64,000 nt of DNA from Manis javanica. Taxonomy: Eukaryota; Chordata; Mammalia; Pholidota; Manidae. The notes below the pieces were generated by a model, which had not been told where the DNA came from, searched no databases, and saw only the letters and a program-made list of their open reading frames with translations. The position numbers and the translations under genes are program-made. This document shows positions 13,131 to 28,100 of this stretch, piece by piece (position 1 is the stretch's first letter; every line of letters begins with the position of its first letter). The stretch covers positions 40,856,001 to 40,920,000 of the forward strand of contig NC_133167.1 in assembly GCF_040802235.1 (NCBI RefSeq), given 5' to 3'.

Positions 13131-15429
13131 GAGGTGGGAATAGGGAACCCCAACCTAATTAAATCATGGGGAAAATGCGGCAGAACGGATGAGGAACCTG
13201 AAATCCGTTCGAATCTGCTATTTATCAAAAGTCTACATAATATATTTGATTTCTCATGAGCTTCAGTTTGGTCACATAATTTTAAATGGCTCAAAGATTA
13301 TCCACAAAGGTGATAAACTTAAATTTTGTAATTCAGGGTAAATATAATTTGCAATAATCTTACAGCAAATTTTGTAATTATATAAGGTCCTGTTTTCCTT
13401 AAACTTGTTCATTTAGCTGTTAATTTGAAGACCTAGACACAATCTGAACATGGAAGACCCTAGATACAAACAGAAAACAGTCATTTTTTGCTCCCCACAA
13501 ACAGTTCCAACTACCTAGGCGTGGGGTTGGGGTGGGGCTGGGGCTGGCAGTTCTTTATTGCCCTTTGGATGAACCCTAGACCAAGTCCCAGAGCTTTTCC
13601 TTTGCATTTTGATAATTAAAAATCCTTCAGTTTCTTGAAGTCCCAGAATGTCTTTTGGAAATAATTGAAATGCCTAGCTCCTTGCATTAACTACAATTGG
13701 AACTTTATTTCAAGAAAACACTTCTCTCCTGGCCAATTAACCCTGCTAAATAGCACACAGAGGAGATAGCCCCCCATTTGGTCCCTCCTGTGTTTGCCCC
13801 CACAGGGGCAGAGGTAGGATGAAGGGGAGGGGAGAGGGAACGGGAAAGGTCTCAACTGGCATTAGCATGTGTACTGGCATCTCACTCTGTGGCTATAGCA
13901 GGGATTAGTGGGGACAGAAAGAGAAGTGAACACCTCTCACTCTGGGGCTGCTTTCATGTGACCCTGGAGGCCTCCCGTGATCTCCACCTGGAGATCTCCT
14001 TGCTGTTTGTCTACTGGGCATCCCAAAGTGCACCTTGACCTTGCACCGAGAGTTCTTGTCGCTCTGGGCAGCCACATGATGTAAGCCACCTCCAGGGTTT
14101 CTCTTCATGGCCTAATTGGGTCCATGGGAGGCACACTTGGCCCACATCTTTAACCCATCATCAGTGGCTGGAGTAACTTGCCAAGTAATTTTCTGCTCTG
14201 TGGTCATAGGTCATTTACCTAACTGCTGATACTTTTTTTTTACTACATACCTCCAATGATTAAAACAAATAATAAGATTCCCAGGTCCCACTAAAGTCTC
14301 TCACTTTATTTTCCACTGGGGGAGACGCTTCTCAATTCTCATCCCTCCTCTGTCATGGATGGAGATTCATCATACACACACATACATATACACGTACAAA
14401 CTCTATCACAAAGTCTAATACCTGGTGTCTAGCCTCTTAGATTGTAACCATGTTCTGAGACTAGAGAGTTCAGTTAAGGACAGAAAAACTCATTTTGATC
14501 ACTTCCTTTTTGCAAATTCTGCTTCCATGGTCCAGCTTTTTGCCTTGGAACGTGACAGTCATACCTACTATCATTGTTTTAATTAGCCTTCCACATTTTG
14601 TACCCTGTTTATTTACATTCGAACCCTATAAAGATATACTATGGCTATTTAAAATAGTTAACTCATTCCAAGTTCTCCTTTTCTGGTTGTTTCTCAAAGC
14701 TGTATCACAAGTATCAGGAGAAATATAAATAAAACTATTTCTCTAATTAATGCAAATTCTAGCAGGCAGAAGTTAGTTTTCCACGGAGACATAAAAGTGG
14801 GGCTACTGGGGATATGGCTTGTGTACAAATGAGAATTCTGTTATGTGTTCACTACTATAATTTAGAAAGGGAAAGTCAAACTCTAGTGTGTAAAATGCTA
14901 AGCAGAACCTAGCAACTGGGATCTAGCCAATGTTCCCTGAGGAAAGCAAGCACCCAGTTATGACTGGGAAGGACAGCAAATGTGGAAAACTCTTCTGCTG
15001 CCCGAGCTGACCGTACAGAATGAAAGCCTTGAGGGTCACAGACACTGAAGCCCCCAGCTGCCTGGGGCTGTTGTGGAGCCAAGCAGGAAGTTAGTCAGTA
15101 TCCTACAGCGAAGCCCCAACTACAGTAGAGGCCTGAACTCTTCCAGAGTGACTTCTTGTTCCTGTTGCATAGTAAAAATAAATATAAGAGACCTTGTGGT
15201 GCTTAGCAATACACAGGCCCTAAATGACACAACCATGATAGTTAAAAGCAATGCTTTCAAAAGTGAGATGGTGAGGCAAAAGATGGGAGTGGATGTTCTG
15301 TTTTTGTTTTGACTGTTCATTTCTCAGTGAGCATGCTCTATTCATAAGGTCATAATAACAAGGCATTTCTATTTGAGGGAAAGCCAGCAGAATTCAAACA
15401 GACCAGTGTATTTCTATCAATTACTTATT
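13131..15429. other. Intergenic, nothing recognised
   Basis: There is a G-rich stretch at about 13518-13548 (repeated GGGGTTGG/GGGGCTGG words that could form a G-quadruplex) and a purine-rich patch at 13805-13850. A 67-codon minus-strand frame at 13905-14108 has no recognisable product. No gene is supported. Confidence 0.45.
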
Positions 15430-15950
15430 TCACACTATGCCCCAACTCAGTAACTTAAAATGATGCTCATTTAGTTTTATTCACGAATCCATGGATCAGC
15501 TGGTGGTTCTTCTGGTCTTGGGCTGAGCTCACTTGTCTCTGTAGTCAGCTGTGGGCCAACTAGGTGTTCCTGCTATGTCATGCTGCGCTTTCTTACATGT
15601 TTGGGGGTTGGCTGGCAGAGGGCTGTTGGCTTTCTTCCACATGTATCTCATTTTCCAACTGGCTAGCTCAAGTTTGTTTACATGGTGCACCACCTCACAA
15701 GGGTTGGAAAAGAACCAGCCCTCACGGCCTCTTGAGGCTGGGGCCCAGAATTGGCCCAAAGTCACTTGCATCTTATTCTATTGGTCAGTGCAAGACACAA
15801 AGACAACCCAGGCTCAAGGGGCAGGAAATAGGCCTTACTCTTGATAATGAGCTACAAAAAGCACATTGCAAAGGGCGTGAATACAGAGAGAGGGGAGTAA
15901 TTGGGATGGTTACTGCCACAACAGCATCCCAAAGCTGCCAGTCCACATGA
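15430..15950 (+). mobile_element. Ancient interspersed repeat, family not assigned
   Basis: The phrasing is that of a widely dispersed old mammalian repeat: a TCAGCTGGTGGTTCTTCTGG string, TGTTTGGGGGTTGGCTGGCAG, a CACATGGTG word, CCTCTTGAGGCTGGGGCCC, TTGGCCCAAAGTCACTTGC, ATTCTATTGGTCAGTGCAAG, and a GCACATTGCAAAGGG word. The overlapping 97- and 128-codon open frames are by-products of its GC content. I recognise the repeat but cannot name the family with confidence. Confidence 0.6.
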
Positions 15951-16069
15951 AGAAATGGAGGAAAGAGAAGAGGAAATAGTTTGGGAATCATGTAGCATAT
16001 TAAAATGTTTAACACTAATCAGGTTCCAAAAATAAATCTTTTTCATCCACACCTCAGTAAGTGAGCTGC

Positions 16070-16375
16070 AGGGAACACTCAATCCCCTCTTGTCAAGCTC
16101 CAGCGTGTCATGCTAGTCTCAAATTAAATACCACTTTCTTTAGGAAACTTGCCTGAAATGCCTTCCTTTTAGCCAGAAAATAAATCAAGTATTTCCTCTC
16201 CATAACATTTATAAGAATCTGTATACTTGTTCCTGTCTTCCTTGCTAGACTAGGTGCTCTGAGAGTACAGGGTCCAGCTGGTCATATTTACCTTGCACAC
16301 CCTGCAACCCTGTCTAGCCCATGCATAGCACAGAGTAGATGCTGAATAAATATTTCTTAGAAAATAAACACAAAG
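16070..16375 (+). mobile_element. L2 LINE 3' end
   Basis: Typical L2 order: AGGAAACTTGCCTGAAATGCC, a CTAGACTAGGTGCTCTGAGAG string, GCATAGCACAGAGTAGATGCT and GAATAAATATTTCTTAG. It runs directly into the tetranucleotide array at 16376. Confidence 0.75.
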
Positions 16376-16405
16376 GGAATGAATGAATGAATGAATGAAT
16401 GAATA
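16376..16405. repeat. (GAAT)n microsatellite at an L2 3' end
   Basis: About seven GAAT units continue the GAATGAAT terminus of the L2 element, then degenerate to GATGGATG. Confidence 0.9.
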
Positions 16406-16409
16406 GATG

Positions 16410-17828
16410 GATGAAGATTAAGTTGACTATTATTAAGGAAAATGTACACATTTGGGGCTATCAAATTTTCATGTGATTTCCACATCCTTGACAAGATGAT
16501 TTTAAATCCCATTCTTACCATCAAACAGAATAGAAACACTGTGAGAGATTAAGATTACTTTTTCATAACTTTGCATAATGCAGCAACCAAGTTTTAAACC
16601 CTGCATCTGCCCCTTTCTCTAAATTTAATAAATGCAAACTCAAAGGGATCCAAAAACAGCCATCACACTGTCCTAAAATCTTGATTGGAAAATGCACAAA
16701 TAAACAAAGCACAGGTTGTTGCATGAATAGTAGTCCTATGGCCAGTTATATTATGTGTAGCTGAAGAAAACCTTATATTATATTTGCAATGAACAGAGCT
16801 TTCCAAAGGAAATGTTTCAGTCTCGGTCCTAGAAAAAAAAATCAGAGACTTTATGCTAACAGAATAGACTTTGGTCTACTAGCTATTATAAGCCAGCTTT
16901 ATACTAGGCATTTATATGCATTTTTAAATTTAATCCTCATAAAGACCTACACCATGACATTTCTTTTATCTTTTCTGTAAAGATAGAGAAATCAGAGCAC
17001 AGTATGTTATGTAATTTCCTCAAGTCATTACCACCAAAATATTAATTTACTAACATTGTTGCAAAGCATGAGTTGCTTGCACAGAAAAGGAAGGTGGTGA
17101 GGTGGGGGTGGGGGGAAGCAAACTACATGGATTTATTACGGTTTGCCAGGAATTGTCATAAATACTGTACCTTAGTTCCCAGTCCTGCTGCCCAGCTACA
17201 CTGCTCACCTGTTTTTCACTTCTCTAGGTTTGTGCGCATGGGACTCTTCTTGAGTATGAAGGACTGAATCATGAATGCTATTGAGTTAGAGCTTCCAGGA
17301 GGTTTATCAGCAAAACTAGCCAGTGACTCCCGCATTATCAAGTAAAGTACAGTAAACATGTTTCAGAATTTTCAAGATTAAAGCATTCCTTATAAATCAA
17401 CTGGTAAAAATTCACTATTCAAAGACTACACTCTTAAGATTCCATTGCAGTTCCCTTTCCTAATCCCAGTTTTGTGCTACTTATATTAAATGGCCCCCAT
17501 CCGTCCCAGGTATCCACTCTAGGCCTTCAGCTTGTGCCCTAATATACTTGTGGTTTTCCCAATCTTAAGTTATATGATTCAAATATGAATTAGGGCTCCA
17601 AATGATTTATGAACTATAGTTTGGGGTGTGGGTGTGCTCAGCGCCATGTGGGGGCCAGAACTCTCACCATCCCTGGCAAAACCACCCACGGCTCCTTTGA
17701 TGCACATATCTCTTCCTACCTCCTCTGTCTAAATCCTGCTCAGTTCAAGGCCTGCTCAAATGCCTACATTGCCCCAGATCAGAGGCTCGCCTGCTCTGTT
17801 GCAAAGATATCTGTGAAGGTCTCTGGAA
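16410..17828. other. Intergenic, nothing recognised
   Basis: No gene was identified. The stretch at about 17225-17270 shares roughly 45 bp of similarity with about 18205-18250 (see findings). A G-rich run lies at about 17099-17116. Confidence 0.45.
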
Positions 17829-18085
17829 TCCTAATGATGATTAGTATTTATATAATAATCACTGTGTTCCAGACACCACACTAAGTGTGTTAATATGTCA
17901 TCTCATTTAATTCTCAACTTTAATTCTCAATAGTATTTATGAGTTAGGTACCATTTTCATCTATCTTTTATAAATGAAGCTCAGAGATGAAGGAACATAT
18001 AATCACAAATAAAATAGAATTTAGATTTAAATCTAAATCTGCTGGATGCCCAAACCTCAGTGCTCAGCCACTGTATTATACTTTA
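17829..18085 (-). mobile_element. MIR-family SINE
   Basis: The order is a TGTTCCAGACACCACACTAAG string, a TCATCTCATTTAATTCTCAAC string, a TTATGAGTTAGGTACCATTTT string, GAAGCTCAGAGATGAAG and CTCAGCCACTGTATTATACT. This is how a MIR-family element reads when inserted on the minus strand. Confidence 0.7.
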
Positions 18086-21000
18086 TGCATGTATTATAAT
18101 TTGTAAAAATTTATTCTGCAAATGTGGTATGCAAGAAATAGTGCATTTCTTTGTGTTCATTAAATGAAATCAAATCCATATCTGTCTTTACTTCTGTGAA
18201 ACTGTGTGCCCAGGACTGCTTTTGGATATGAAGGACTGACTCATGAATGGTGGTGGAAAATGCTTTCCTGCAATGGGTCATGAAAAGGCCTAGAACTGGT
18301 GTGCAGACTATATAAGATCTCTTCCAGTGTTCAGTCCACCTGAGAATCACAGGGTTCTGTTTTCCAAGCATAGAGAGCCCCTTAAAGTACTGAGTTCCAT
18401 ATTTTGGAGTTGGAACCATAAAGCCTAATGTGCAGCCTCACAAAAAGCCCTATGCAAAGTGTACTGTGCCCGTCCTCCCTCCCAGTGAGATGCTGACCAC
18501 TTTGCCAGGATGCCGTGAGTTCATAGGCTGCTGGTCCTTACTATTCATGGAATGCCAGGCCTCTCTTCCTCTTTGAGAGTTTAGAAATCCCTTCTGATCA
18601 TCAAAGGCCACGTGCCTCTCCTAATACCCCCTCTTACCCTTGGCATAGCCTTCTCAAAGAGCTGCAGCTCCTGGAAAATAAAAGCTGGGAGAGCAAGATG
18701 TCTCCTGGCTCCTGCTGCTTCTACTATAACCCAACCACCCTGTGCTTCAGGGTCAATGCCATGCCTTCACCAAATGGAATGGGCATCACTTGATTTTACA
18801 AACCAGAAAATGCAAATTGTCAGCCTTTGCATACCTAGCCAGAAGAAGTAAATTATTTGATTCAATATTTTCTGAAAATTGAGCTGTATTTAAAAACTGG
18901 GAGATTTCACATGATAGAATTAAATCTGGGAATTGTGGGTGGCTATTTCTCATGGCGGGCAGCAGCTGGCACTAAGGAGCTTCTGTCCCCTTGAGATGTC
19001 CCTGTTTTTCCAGGTCACCTACATTTCCATCATTCAGTTCTGATGTTTGCTAATATGTAATGGATTTTCTTTGCAATGAAGGAATATTTTCCCATGTCTA
19101 AGCTTCTAAACAAATATGGAAATGTATGACTTAGAACAAAAGGGCTTCAAGTTTCAAAAAATGGGGCAATTATTTTCTTGGTGGAGTGAAGAACATGCCT
19201 ATGTATGCAATGTGCAGTTAAAACATGCCTGTTTTGAAGGAGGGTCTCCTCCTAATTCACTCACTAATGCTACCTGCCTATCTTCCAGGCATCTCAGTTT
19301 GCATCCCAGGGTAGGCCTTCTCACAACAGCAGAAAAACACAAGGATGGACACACAGAAGCTGAGGTCTTTTTAAGATTGTTCTATGTAGGATTAAGCTAA
19401 GACTTTCTGAGTTTACTTTCAAAAATACTTCTTTAGTCAGGCTGGCCTGACTGGAAAGGTCTGCCTCAGCCTTTGTCCACCTTCTTCACCCATGTGGAAA
19501 GTTCTCTATCTATTCCTATTCAATAATAATAAACGAATTTTTAAAGACCTGCTATAATCTTGGTTTAAAACTCAATGTCTCCCATTAAGTCTTCTATCCT
19601 TTTTCAAGCCCACATTAATTTTCTTTTCTGAATGATATTAAGTATATAGTAAACAATAATATATAATAATGAATATAATATATTTAATTATAAACTAATT
19701 AATTAATTTACGGTTAAAATAAAGTATAGATCTTTGAGTGGCAGAAACTGTTTTATATAGTAAGTACATGCTGTGTGTGTGTGTACAAGCATGTGTGTAT
19801 GTGTGTATGCATCTATATGTGCATATGTATGTGTGTGCATCCTTCTCCCCCAGAAACCACTGCAGAGTTAGATACAAGCTGCTTGGAAACTATTTGATTG
19901 ATTGATTCAGTGGTGGAGATTTGAATTTTTGTTAGTACTATATTTATTTGCATAATTTCTGCTTTTTCCCATTTTTTACTTGGGTATGTGGGTTCCAGTC
20001 CTCCACCTCCTTCAAGAATCACCCTCTGGGGAATCTCTGATTCCCCAGTTACTAAACAACTGTGCCTTTAATAAAGACCAGAGCAACCAGTGGCTACATT
20101 AATCAGAACTAAGATCTCCTGACACATCCCTTCGCTTCACTTCAGCAATTCCTCCATTCCTCATAAAAGCTGTGTAACAACCATTTTAAGAGGCTAAACT
20201 ACTTCTTGTAAAGCAAGAGGGAGGAGAAAGTTGACAGAGGTTGGGGGATTCATGAGGAAGACCTGGTGGACTCCTCCCTCCTCCGGAGTGTCAGGTGTGG
20301 AGTTGGGTTCCTTGGCTGCTCAGGAAGGAGGCTTGTCAGTTGCATTTCTAGAGTTTCGCGTGGGGGATTAGTAGTTGAGTGGCCCAGTGGCCCATTGGCC
20401 AGGAGATGATAATGAAGAAAGAGTGTGAAGGGAAGGACAAAGAGTAAATTCTGACTTATTCTCTTTCATTCTAAAATGCTCTCCTCACTAGTTATTTGCC
20501 TATTCTGGACCAAGGCCATCTCACTGAGGAGTATTCTTGAAGTGATGCACCATTTGTTTCAAACACAAAAGGTGAGAGAACTTCAGATAGTCTCATTTCA
20601 TATATTTTTGCTAGTGGAACTGACATTTTCTAGTACAGAATTGGCACATGTTAGGATTTTTCTTTATAGAAAAATAAAAACTACAAACATAACAAACATT
20701 TTCCTATTCTCCTTTTCTCCCTCAAAACTGGTATAAGGGTAGCCTCGATGGATACACTTGCAATGGTATATGTGGGAGTTCAAGTAATTGAAATGCTCTT
20801 TTGAGTGTTCATGTTGACAGATTTGCTTTCACATAAGAATCCCTAACTTGCACTGGCATTATCTATATGACTAGATATTTGCCCTTATATATCACATATC
20901 TTCCAATATGGATAAAAAATGTACTTATTAAAGGTGTAACAGAGCTCTTTTCTTTTTCCCCTTCTGTCTGCCTCCTTCATAATCTAAGTTGGAGAGTGTG

Positions 21001-22129
21001 AGGGGTTGAAGACATTTATGTCATTTCCCCTGTTCAGTAGACCATTTACTGCTCTAAAAACAGAGCTAAAAACACAGGAAAGCAGATTTTAGATGCCATA
21101 AAACGTAACAGCAGCCTCAGGAGTTTGCAGTGGAAGAAAGTGAAAGTATGCTATAAATTATATTTGCACACTGCATTTCTTGAAAGATTCATTTCAAAGT
21201 GCCAAGACATATTACAGCTGACCTATTTTTATGCAACTTACTAAGTGTTCAGTAAAAGCTTAAATGTGGAACATCTAATTGTTCCATTTCTGTTGATCTC
21301 ACAGGTTCTTTTTCCTTTGCTCACACTTTGAAATATTTGGATTCCCCCCTCCAGATTCAGTATCCTGCCCTTCTAGTTGAGAATCACCCAGTCTTAGAGT
21401 TCTCACCACTCCAAAAGTCTCTAGGCTCAGTCTCTAGTACCAATAAGTCTCAACTCCAGACCTATAATTGCAACTGTCTACTAGCTTCTCAATTAGATAC
21501 CCCCGAACACCTCTATTAACAGAATCAACATTTGAATCCTGACTTTCTCACCTAAAGCTTGTTCCACATCTCGTATTGACTGCCTCCCAGTCAACCATTC
21601 TTGAAGACTTAGAGTCATCGTTGGATCTTTTGTGATGAAAACTGAATTACATTACACCTATCCTAAAAAATATTTAAATGGCTATAAAATGTCCACTAAA
21701 TAACACTCAAAACCTAACCATGACGTGGCAGATACTGCCCATTGCTTATGTAACATCATTCCCCTCATCTCTGAACACAGACTGATGATTTCATTTCCAG
21801 ATTCAAGTCAAAAGTCCCCCGATTTAAGAGAAAAAAAGGCCCTCTATAAGCTCATGGAAATCCATTTCCCCTCACACAATAATTGGTCCAGAGGACATGT
21901 TTCCCAGTTTTGACCAACAAGAGGAAAGTGTCTGCAGAGGCATGATGCCCAAAATGTCATAGCTCATGATAAGGAAAAAGTCATCAAGGGGAGCAGAAGG
22001 GAAGAGTTAGAAGGATGGAGACTTCCTGGGTCATCAGTGACATCACGTAACAGTTGCAAAACACCTGGAGCTGCCTAACTCCAGACTGGATGCTATGGGA
22101 GTTAACACAGGCCATTTTCCCCTTAAGCC
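18086..22129. other. Intergenic with low-complexity tracts, no gene
   Basis: About 4 kb with no supported gene. It includes an AT-rich tract at 19630-19715 with TTAATTAATTAATTTA-type repeats and a TG-rich tract listed separately. A CCATTGGCC word occurs near 20392. Short open frames are scattered and unrelated. Confidence 0.45.
19770..19840. repeat. Imperfect (TG)n / TGTATG tract
   Basis: Interrupted TG dinucleotides with TATG and CATG steps over about 70 bp. Confidence 0.85.
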
Positions 22130-22610
22130 ACTGGTCACTGGTACTTGTGCTGAAAGCATTTCTATCCAATATACAAGGTCCTTCAGGATTCTTACTATCT
22201 GGTCCCAACCAACTTTGCATTTTCTCCAGTCAATTTTCCCTCACTTTTCACACCAACAGTTGGTTCCATCCCATTATGTTTTAGGTGTTTATCCAGAAGG
22301 CAGACTTTCCCTCTCCATCATTGAACTGGTGAGCAGCAATTGATGGTCCAAACTGTAGCTCAAGTATCCTCAAGCAATTATTATTTTATCCACCAAAAGC
22401 CTCTGACTGTTCTTGCCAAAATCATACATTCCCAGAAAAATGGATTAATCTTCAGTTTCACATATTATTTGTATATAACACATTGTATTGTGATGATCTA
22501 TTTGTCTCGTACTTGACTTTGAACATCTAAATGCAAAGATGCCTTATTCATCATTGTGCTCTCAGATCACAGAACAGTGGCTGTTATATAACAGACACTC
22601 AGTTTTCATA
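22130..22610 (+). mobile_element. L2 LINE fragment
   Basis: Degraded L2-like wording: a TATCTGGTCCCAACCAACTTT string, a C-rich CAGTCAATTTTCCCTCAC region, a TTTTAGGTGTTTATCC string, then TTCATCATTGTGCTCTCAGA and ACAGACACTCAGTTTTC near the 3' end. Confidence 0.5.
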
Positions 22611-24869
<2,259 letters not shown>

Positions 24870-26165
24870 GTTAGTGATTTCTAAAGTTTATCACAAGCCT
24901 GGATCATTCTCCTGAGCTTTAGATTCATTTTTCCAACTGTGTGCTGCATGCATCTATCTGGATACCCAACAAATACCACAAATTTAACATTCAGACACTG
25001 AACTGACACCATTTCTTCCTGTCCAGCCAATCATCCAAGCTAGAAGCTTGACTCTCCCTTTCTTAAACTGCTGCTCCCCAAACCCATCACTCAGCAGATC
25101 AGGCAGATTTTATTTCTGAATACCTTGCTTTCCCTTCTGTTGAACTTTGTGTCATATCTACTTTAACTACTTTGATTCAAACTCTAGTCATAGCCCTTGA
25201 ATTACTACTGCCACTTGTCTCCTAGATTTGTCCTTGACTCCCGGAGGAATAAGCTCCATATACTGCCAAAATGATCTGTTTAAAATGCAAATCTAGACAA
25301 CTGTTTTCTCAGGAATGGATGTGATAGCCATTCTGTAATACATGTACAGAAGCATTTAAAAATGCATGTAGCAAATATGGTTTATGAGTGATACCTCTTG
25401 CATGTTCAGAACAGCATTTTTTTCAGGGAATTGATGTGATAGCTAGTCTGTCATGTAACTAGAGACATGTTTCAAACACATGGAAAAACATGTTTCTAAC
25501 AGTGTTACTCACTTCCTGTTTTGACATCAGTGTTTTTTCCAGAGAATTGATATGACAGTAACTCTCTAATGCATGGAGAGAATACTTAAAAACAAAAACA
25601 AACAAAAATAAAAACTTGTTCTGAATGTTACCTGACTATAATCCTTCCAGAAGCCAGTTACCCACAGAATTATGTCTAAGCTCCTTCTTATAACCCACAA
25701 GATTCTCCACCCTGTCAATCTTCCCCCCTGTATAACTTCATCACTTCCCACCTGAAAACTGTGTTCAAGAAACACCACTAAATTGCCGTAGCATCTTCCT
25801 TCCTGTTCCCTCCAACAAAAACAATACTGTTTCCAATAGCTAATATTTCCTATCTCACCTGTTTTGAATGCCTTTATATCTGCTGTGTTTGCTCAGTGAA
25901 TTCTCCTTAGCCCTAGTTACTCAGTTTAGGACCCCTCTGAAGCCTCGCCACCCGTATCACCACCCTATGCTGAGAGATGGTCATCTCTGCTCCGACACTT
26001 TCTTATATCCTCTCTATGAATCTGCTCTTCTCAACAGGATCTGGATTTTCTGAAAGCAGAGACTGAGTTTCATTTTTTGCTTTTTTTCCCCATTGGGTGC
26101 CTTCAGCACCTAGCATATTGCTCAGTAGGTATTGAATTAATTTATTCATTCGGTTGGTTTCTCAA
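24870..26165 (+). mobile_element. Long L2 LINE fragment, interrupted
   Basis: A long plus-strand L2: GCATGCATCTATCTGGATACC-like text, ACTGAACTGACACCATTTC, CCAATCATCCAAGCTAGAAGC, a CTTGACTCCC word, AATGATCTGTTTAAAATGCAA, then (after an insertion at 25304-25610) CAGAATTATGTCTAAGCTCC, ACCCACAAGATTCTCCACC, and a TAGGTATTGAATTAATTTATT-type end. The interrupting block is listed separately. Confidence 0.75.
25304..25610 (+). repeat. Diverged tandem repeat, about 115-bp unit, inside an L2
   Basis: Three units begin with a T-run then CAGG/CAGA and a GAATTGATGTGATAG-like word, at about 25304, 25417 and 25533. Spacing is 113 and 116 bp; the third unit is partial. The block separates two adjacent parts of an L2 element, so it was inserted or expanded there. 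An A-rich AAAACAAAAACAAACAAAAAT run at about 25588-25610 ends it. Confidence 0.7.
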
Positions 26166-26499
26166 CTCCTCAGGCATCTTTCTGATGTGTAGAGGAAATG
26201 CAATGCTTCTAATAAAATAAGAGAACCAAGCGAGTGTTATAAATGTATTAAAGTGGCACAGACCTAATAGTACTTTCAAAAATCTGATCATATAACAATC
26301 ACAAGTTGTAAAATTCACCATGCCGAAAGTTTAATTCAAATAAGGAATCTTTGAGAAAGAAGGTAGTAAAAAAAATTTACAGAAATGGTTCAAAGAATCT
26401 GTATTTTGATTTATTCATATTTAGATGCAAATACTCATCAAATTTCAGCAGTGAAATAATGCAAATATAGAATATACAAATGTCCCACTTTGGTTCCCT
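26166..26499. other. Intergenic, nothing recognised
   Basis: AT-rich, non-coding, with no clear repeat. Confidence 0.5.
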
Positions 26500-26710
26500 A
26501 TTATCTGAATCTGTGGGTCAGGCTGGATTATAACAGCAGCCCTGGGCAAGGGATGTAAGAGGCCCAGCTTTGCAGCCCTGGTCACGTTCAGGAGCTGGTG
26601 ACTCACATCACTGAGCCCTCCGTCTCTCCTCTTGGAGCCTGGTTTTCCTTAACTACAAAATGGAGATAATATCAGCCCTGTTCAATTTCCCTAATTTAAT
26701 TTAAAGGATC
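26500..26710 (+). mobile_element. MIR SINE
   Basis: MIR-like order on the plus strand: CTGGATTATAACAGC, CAGCCCTGG, TCACATCACTGAGCCCTCCG, CTACAAAATGGAGATAATAT. Confidence 0.65.
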
Positions 26711-26909
26711 CAATAATATTCTACATTTTTAAATATTTCAAAAATTAAACAGAGCCACATATGTAAAAAGTAGTATTAATTTAAATAAACCATAGCTTTT
26801 TATGCTTTATGAATTTAATCTTTCTGCCTTTGGACTAAAGAATCACTGAAAGACTGAATATACAAATGGAAAATTTCTAGACGACATATTTAAAAAAAGA
26901 ACTCTCACC
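26711..26909. other. Short AT-rich spacer
   Basis: No feature is recognised between the MIR and the LTR-like element. Confidence 0.5.
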
Positions 26910-27372
26910 CATTGTCTACAGTAATGAGCCCAGGAAGCCAACCTACTATCTCTGTAAGTCGGACTTACAGAAGTCAGGCCACTGTCTCTAATAGCCAATC
27001 CAGGAAAGCAAACATTAACTGCATAATAATTGTCACAGAACAGTTAGAACTTGATTAATAACTGACAGCATCCTAAGTTTTTGCCCCTGGTTCCCACATA
27101 GGTCCACCAGAGATAGTCAAATATGCACCTCTACCCAATCATCTAGGATGCCTGTGTACTTGGACTGCCTACAACTTCCCCATGCCAACAGCCTCCAGTT
27201 GGGGTATAAAATAGAGATTCCCTTTTCGCCCCCTATAAAGCATTCCCACTCATCTCCCTGCCTTCGAGTTTCTGCCAAATGTAAGTGATGGTGGCTGACG
27301 ACCTTGCTATAACAAACTGAATAAATAGGCTTTGCCTGTTCCTATTTGTCTGATCTTCATTTATTTCCATAT
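26910..27372 (+). mobile_element. Probable solo LTR of an endogenous retrovirus
   Basis: The promoter and terminator layout is that of an LTR: a TATAAA box at 27205-27210 after a GGGG, a CCCTATAAAG word about 25 bp later, then TGCCAAATGTAAGTGATGGTG, and a poly(A) signal AATAAA at 27320-27325 followed by TTTGCCTGTTCCTATTTGTC. A U3-like stretch with CCAAT-type words (TAGCCAATCC) precedes it. No internal retroviral sequence is attached. Ends are approximate and the family is unassigned; it is probably class I by look. Confidence 0.6.
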
Positions 27373-27883
27373 TGCTATAGTCCCTTCCAGCACCAGGATG
27401 CCATGCAGTTGTATAAACACATGTCACAAATATTATTCCATGATACAGAATGTAAGCCAGGAGGTTTAACATAACAACTTACATAACAACAACCTCAGAA
27501 AGATTCCTGGTCTTTCAATAGACTTGTATATAAACCTAAATCCCAGTTACATTGAAATCAAATATAAGATATCAAAATATTTAAAAGTAATACATTCCAC
27601 AGTAATAATTGCTGCAAAACAATTTAACTCACACTTACTTTTCAGTGCCCTGAGTCAAATGGAATAAAACCAGTATCAGAAAAGAACATGCTAAGATTCT
27701 TTCCCAGCTGTTTATTCAGTTTCAAAGAAAATGTAACTCTGGCTTCCAAATGTCACAGCCTCAAAGTCTAATGACCCATCTGTTTGACCCCACCTTCTCT
27801 TCCAGATTCAAACAAACCCTAGGATGCTTGCTTTCTTATCAACTTCTATATTTTTTCCACTACCATCATTAAGCATTTACTAT
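27373..27883. other. Intergenic, nothing recognised
   Basis: Non-coding sequence between the LTR and the compound microsatellite. Confidence 0.5.
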
Positions 27884-27894
27884 GTTTTATCTTG

Positions 27895-28019
27895 TTTCTC
27901 TCTCTCATACACACACTCACACACACACACTCACACAGACTCTCTCTAACACACACACACACACTCACACAGACTCTCTCTCTAACACACACACACACAC
28001 ACACACTCACACAGACTCT

Positions 28020-28051
<32 letters not shown>

Positions 28052-28053
28052 CA

Positions 28054-28097
<44 letters not shown>
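27895..28097. repeat. Compound (CA)n / (TC)n microsatellite with higher-order units
   Basis: About 200 bp built of alternating CA runs and TCTC blocks. The CACTCACACAGACTCTCTCT motif recurs, giving a higher-order unit of roughly 45-50 bp. A pure TC run of about 38 bp closes the array. The open frames reading through it on both strands are artefacts. Confidence 0.95.

Positions 28098-28100
<3 letters not shown>

Noticed and set aside
15551..15950. Plus-strand open frames of 97 and 128 codons
   Set aside because: They overlap in different frames within an ancient interspersed repeat and lack splice context or recognisable domains.
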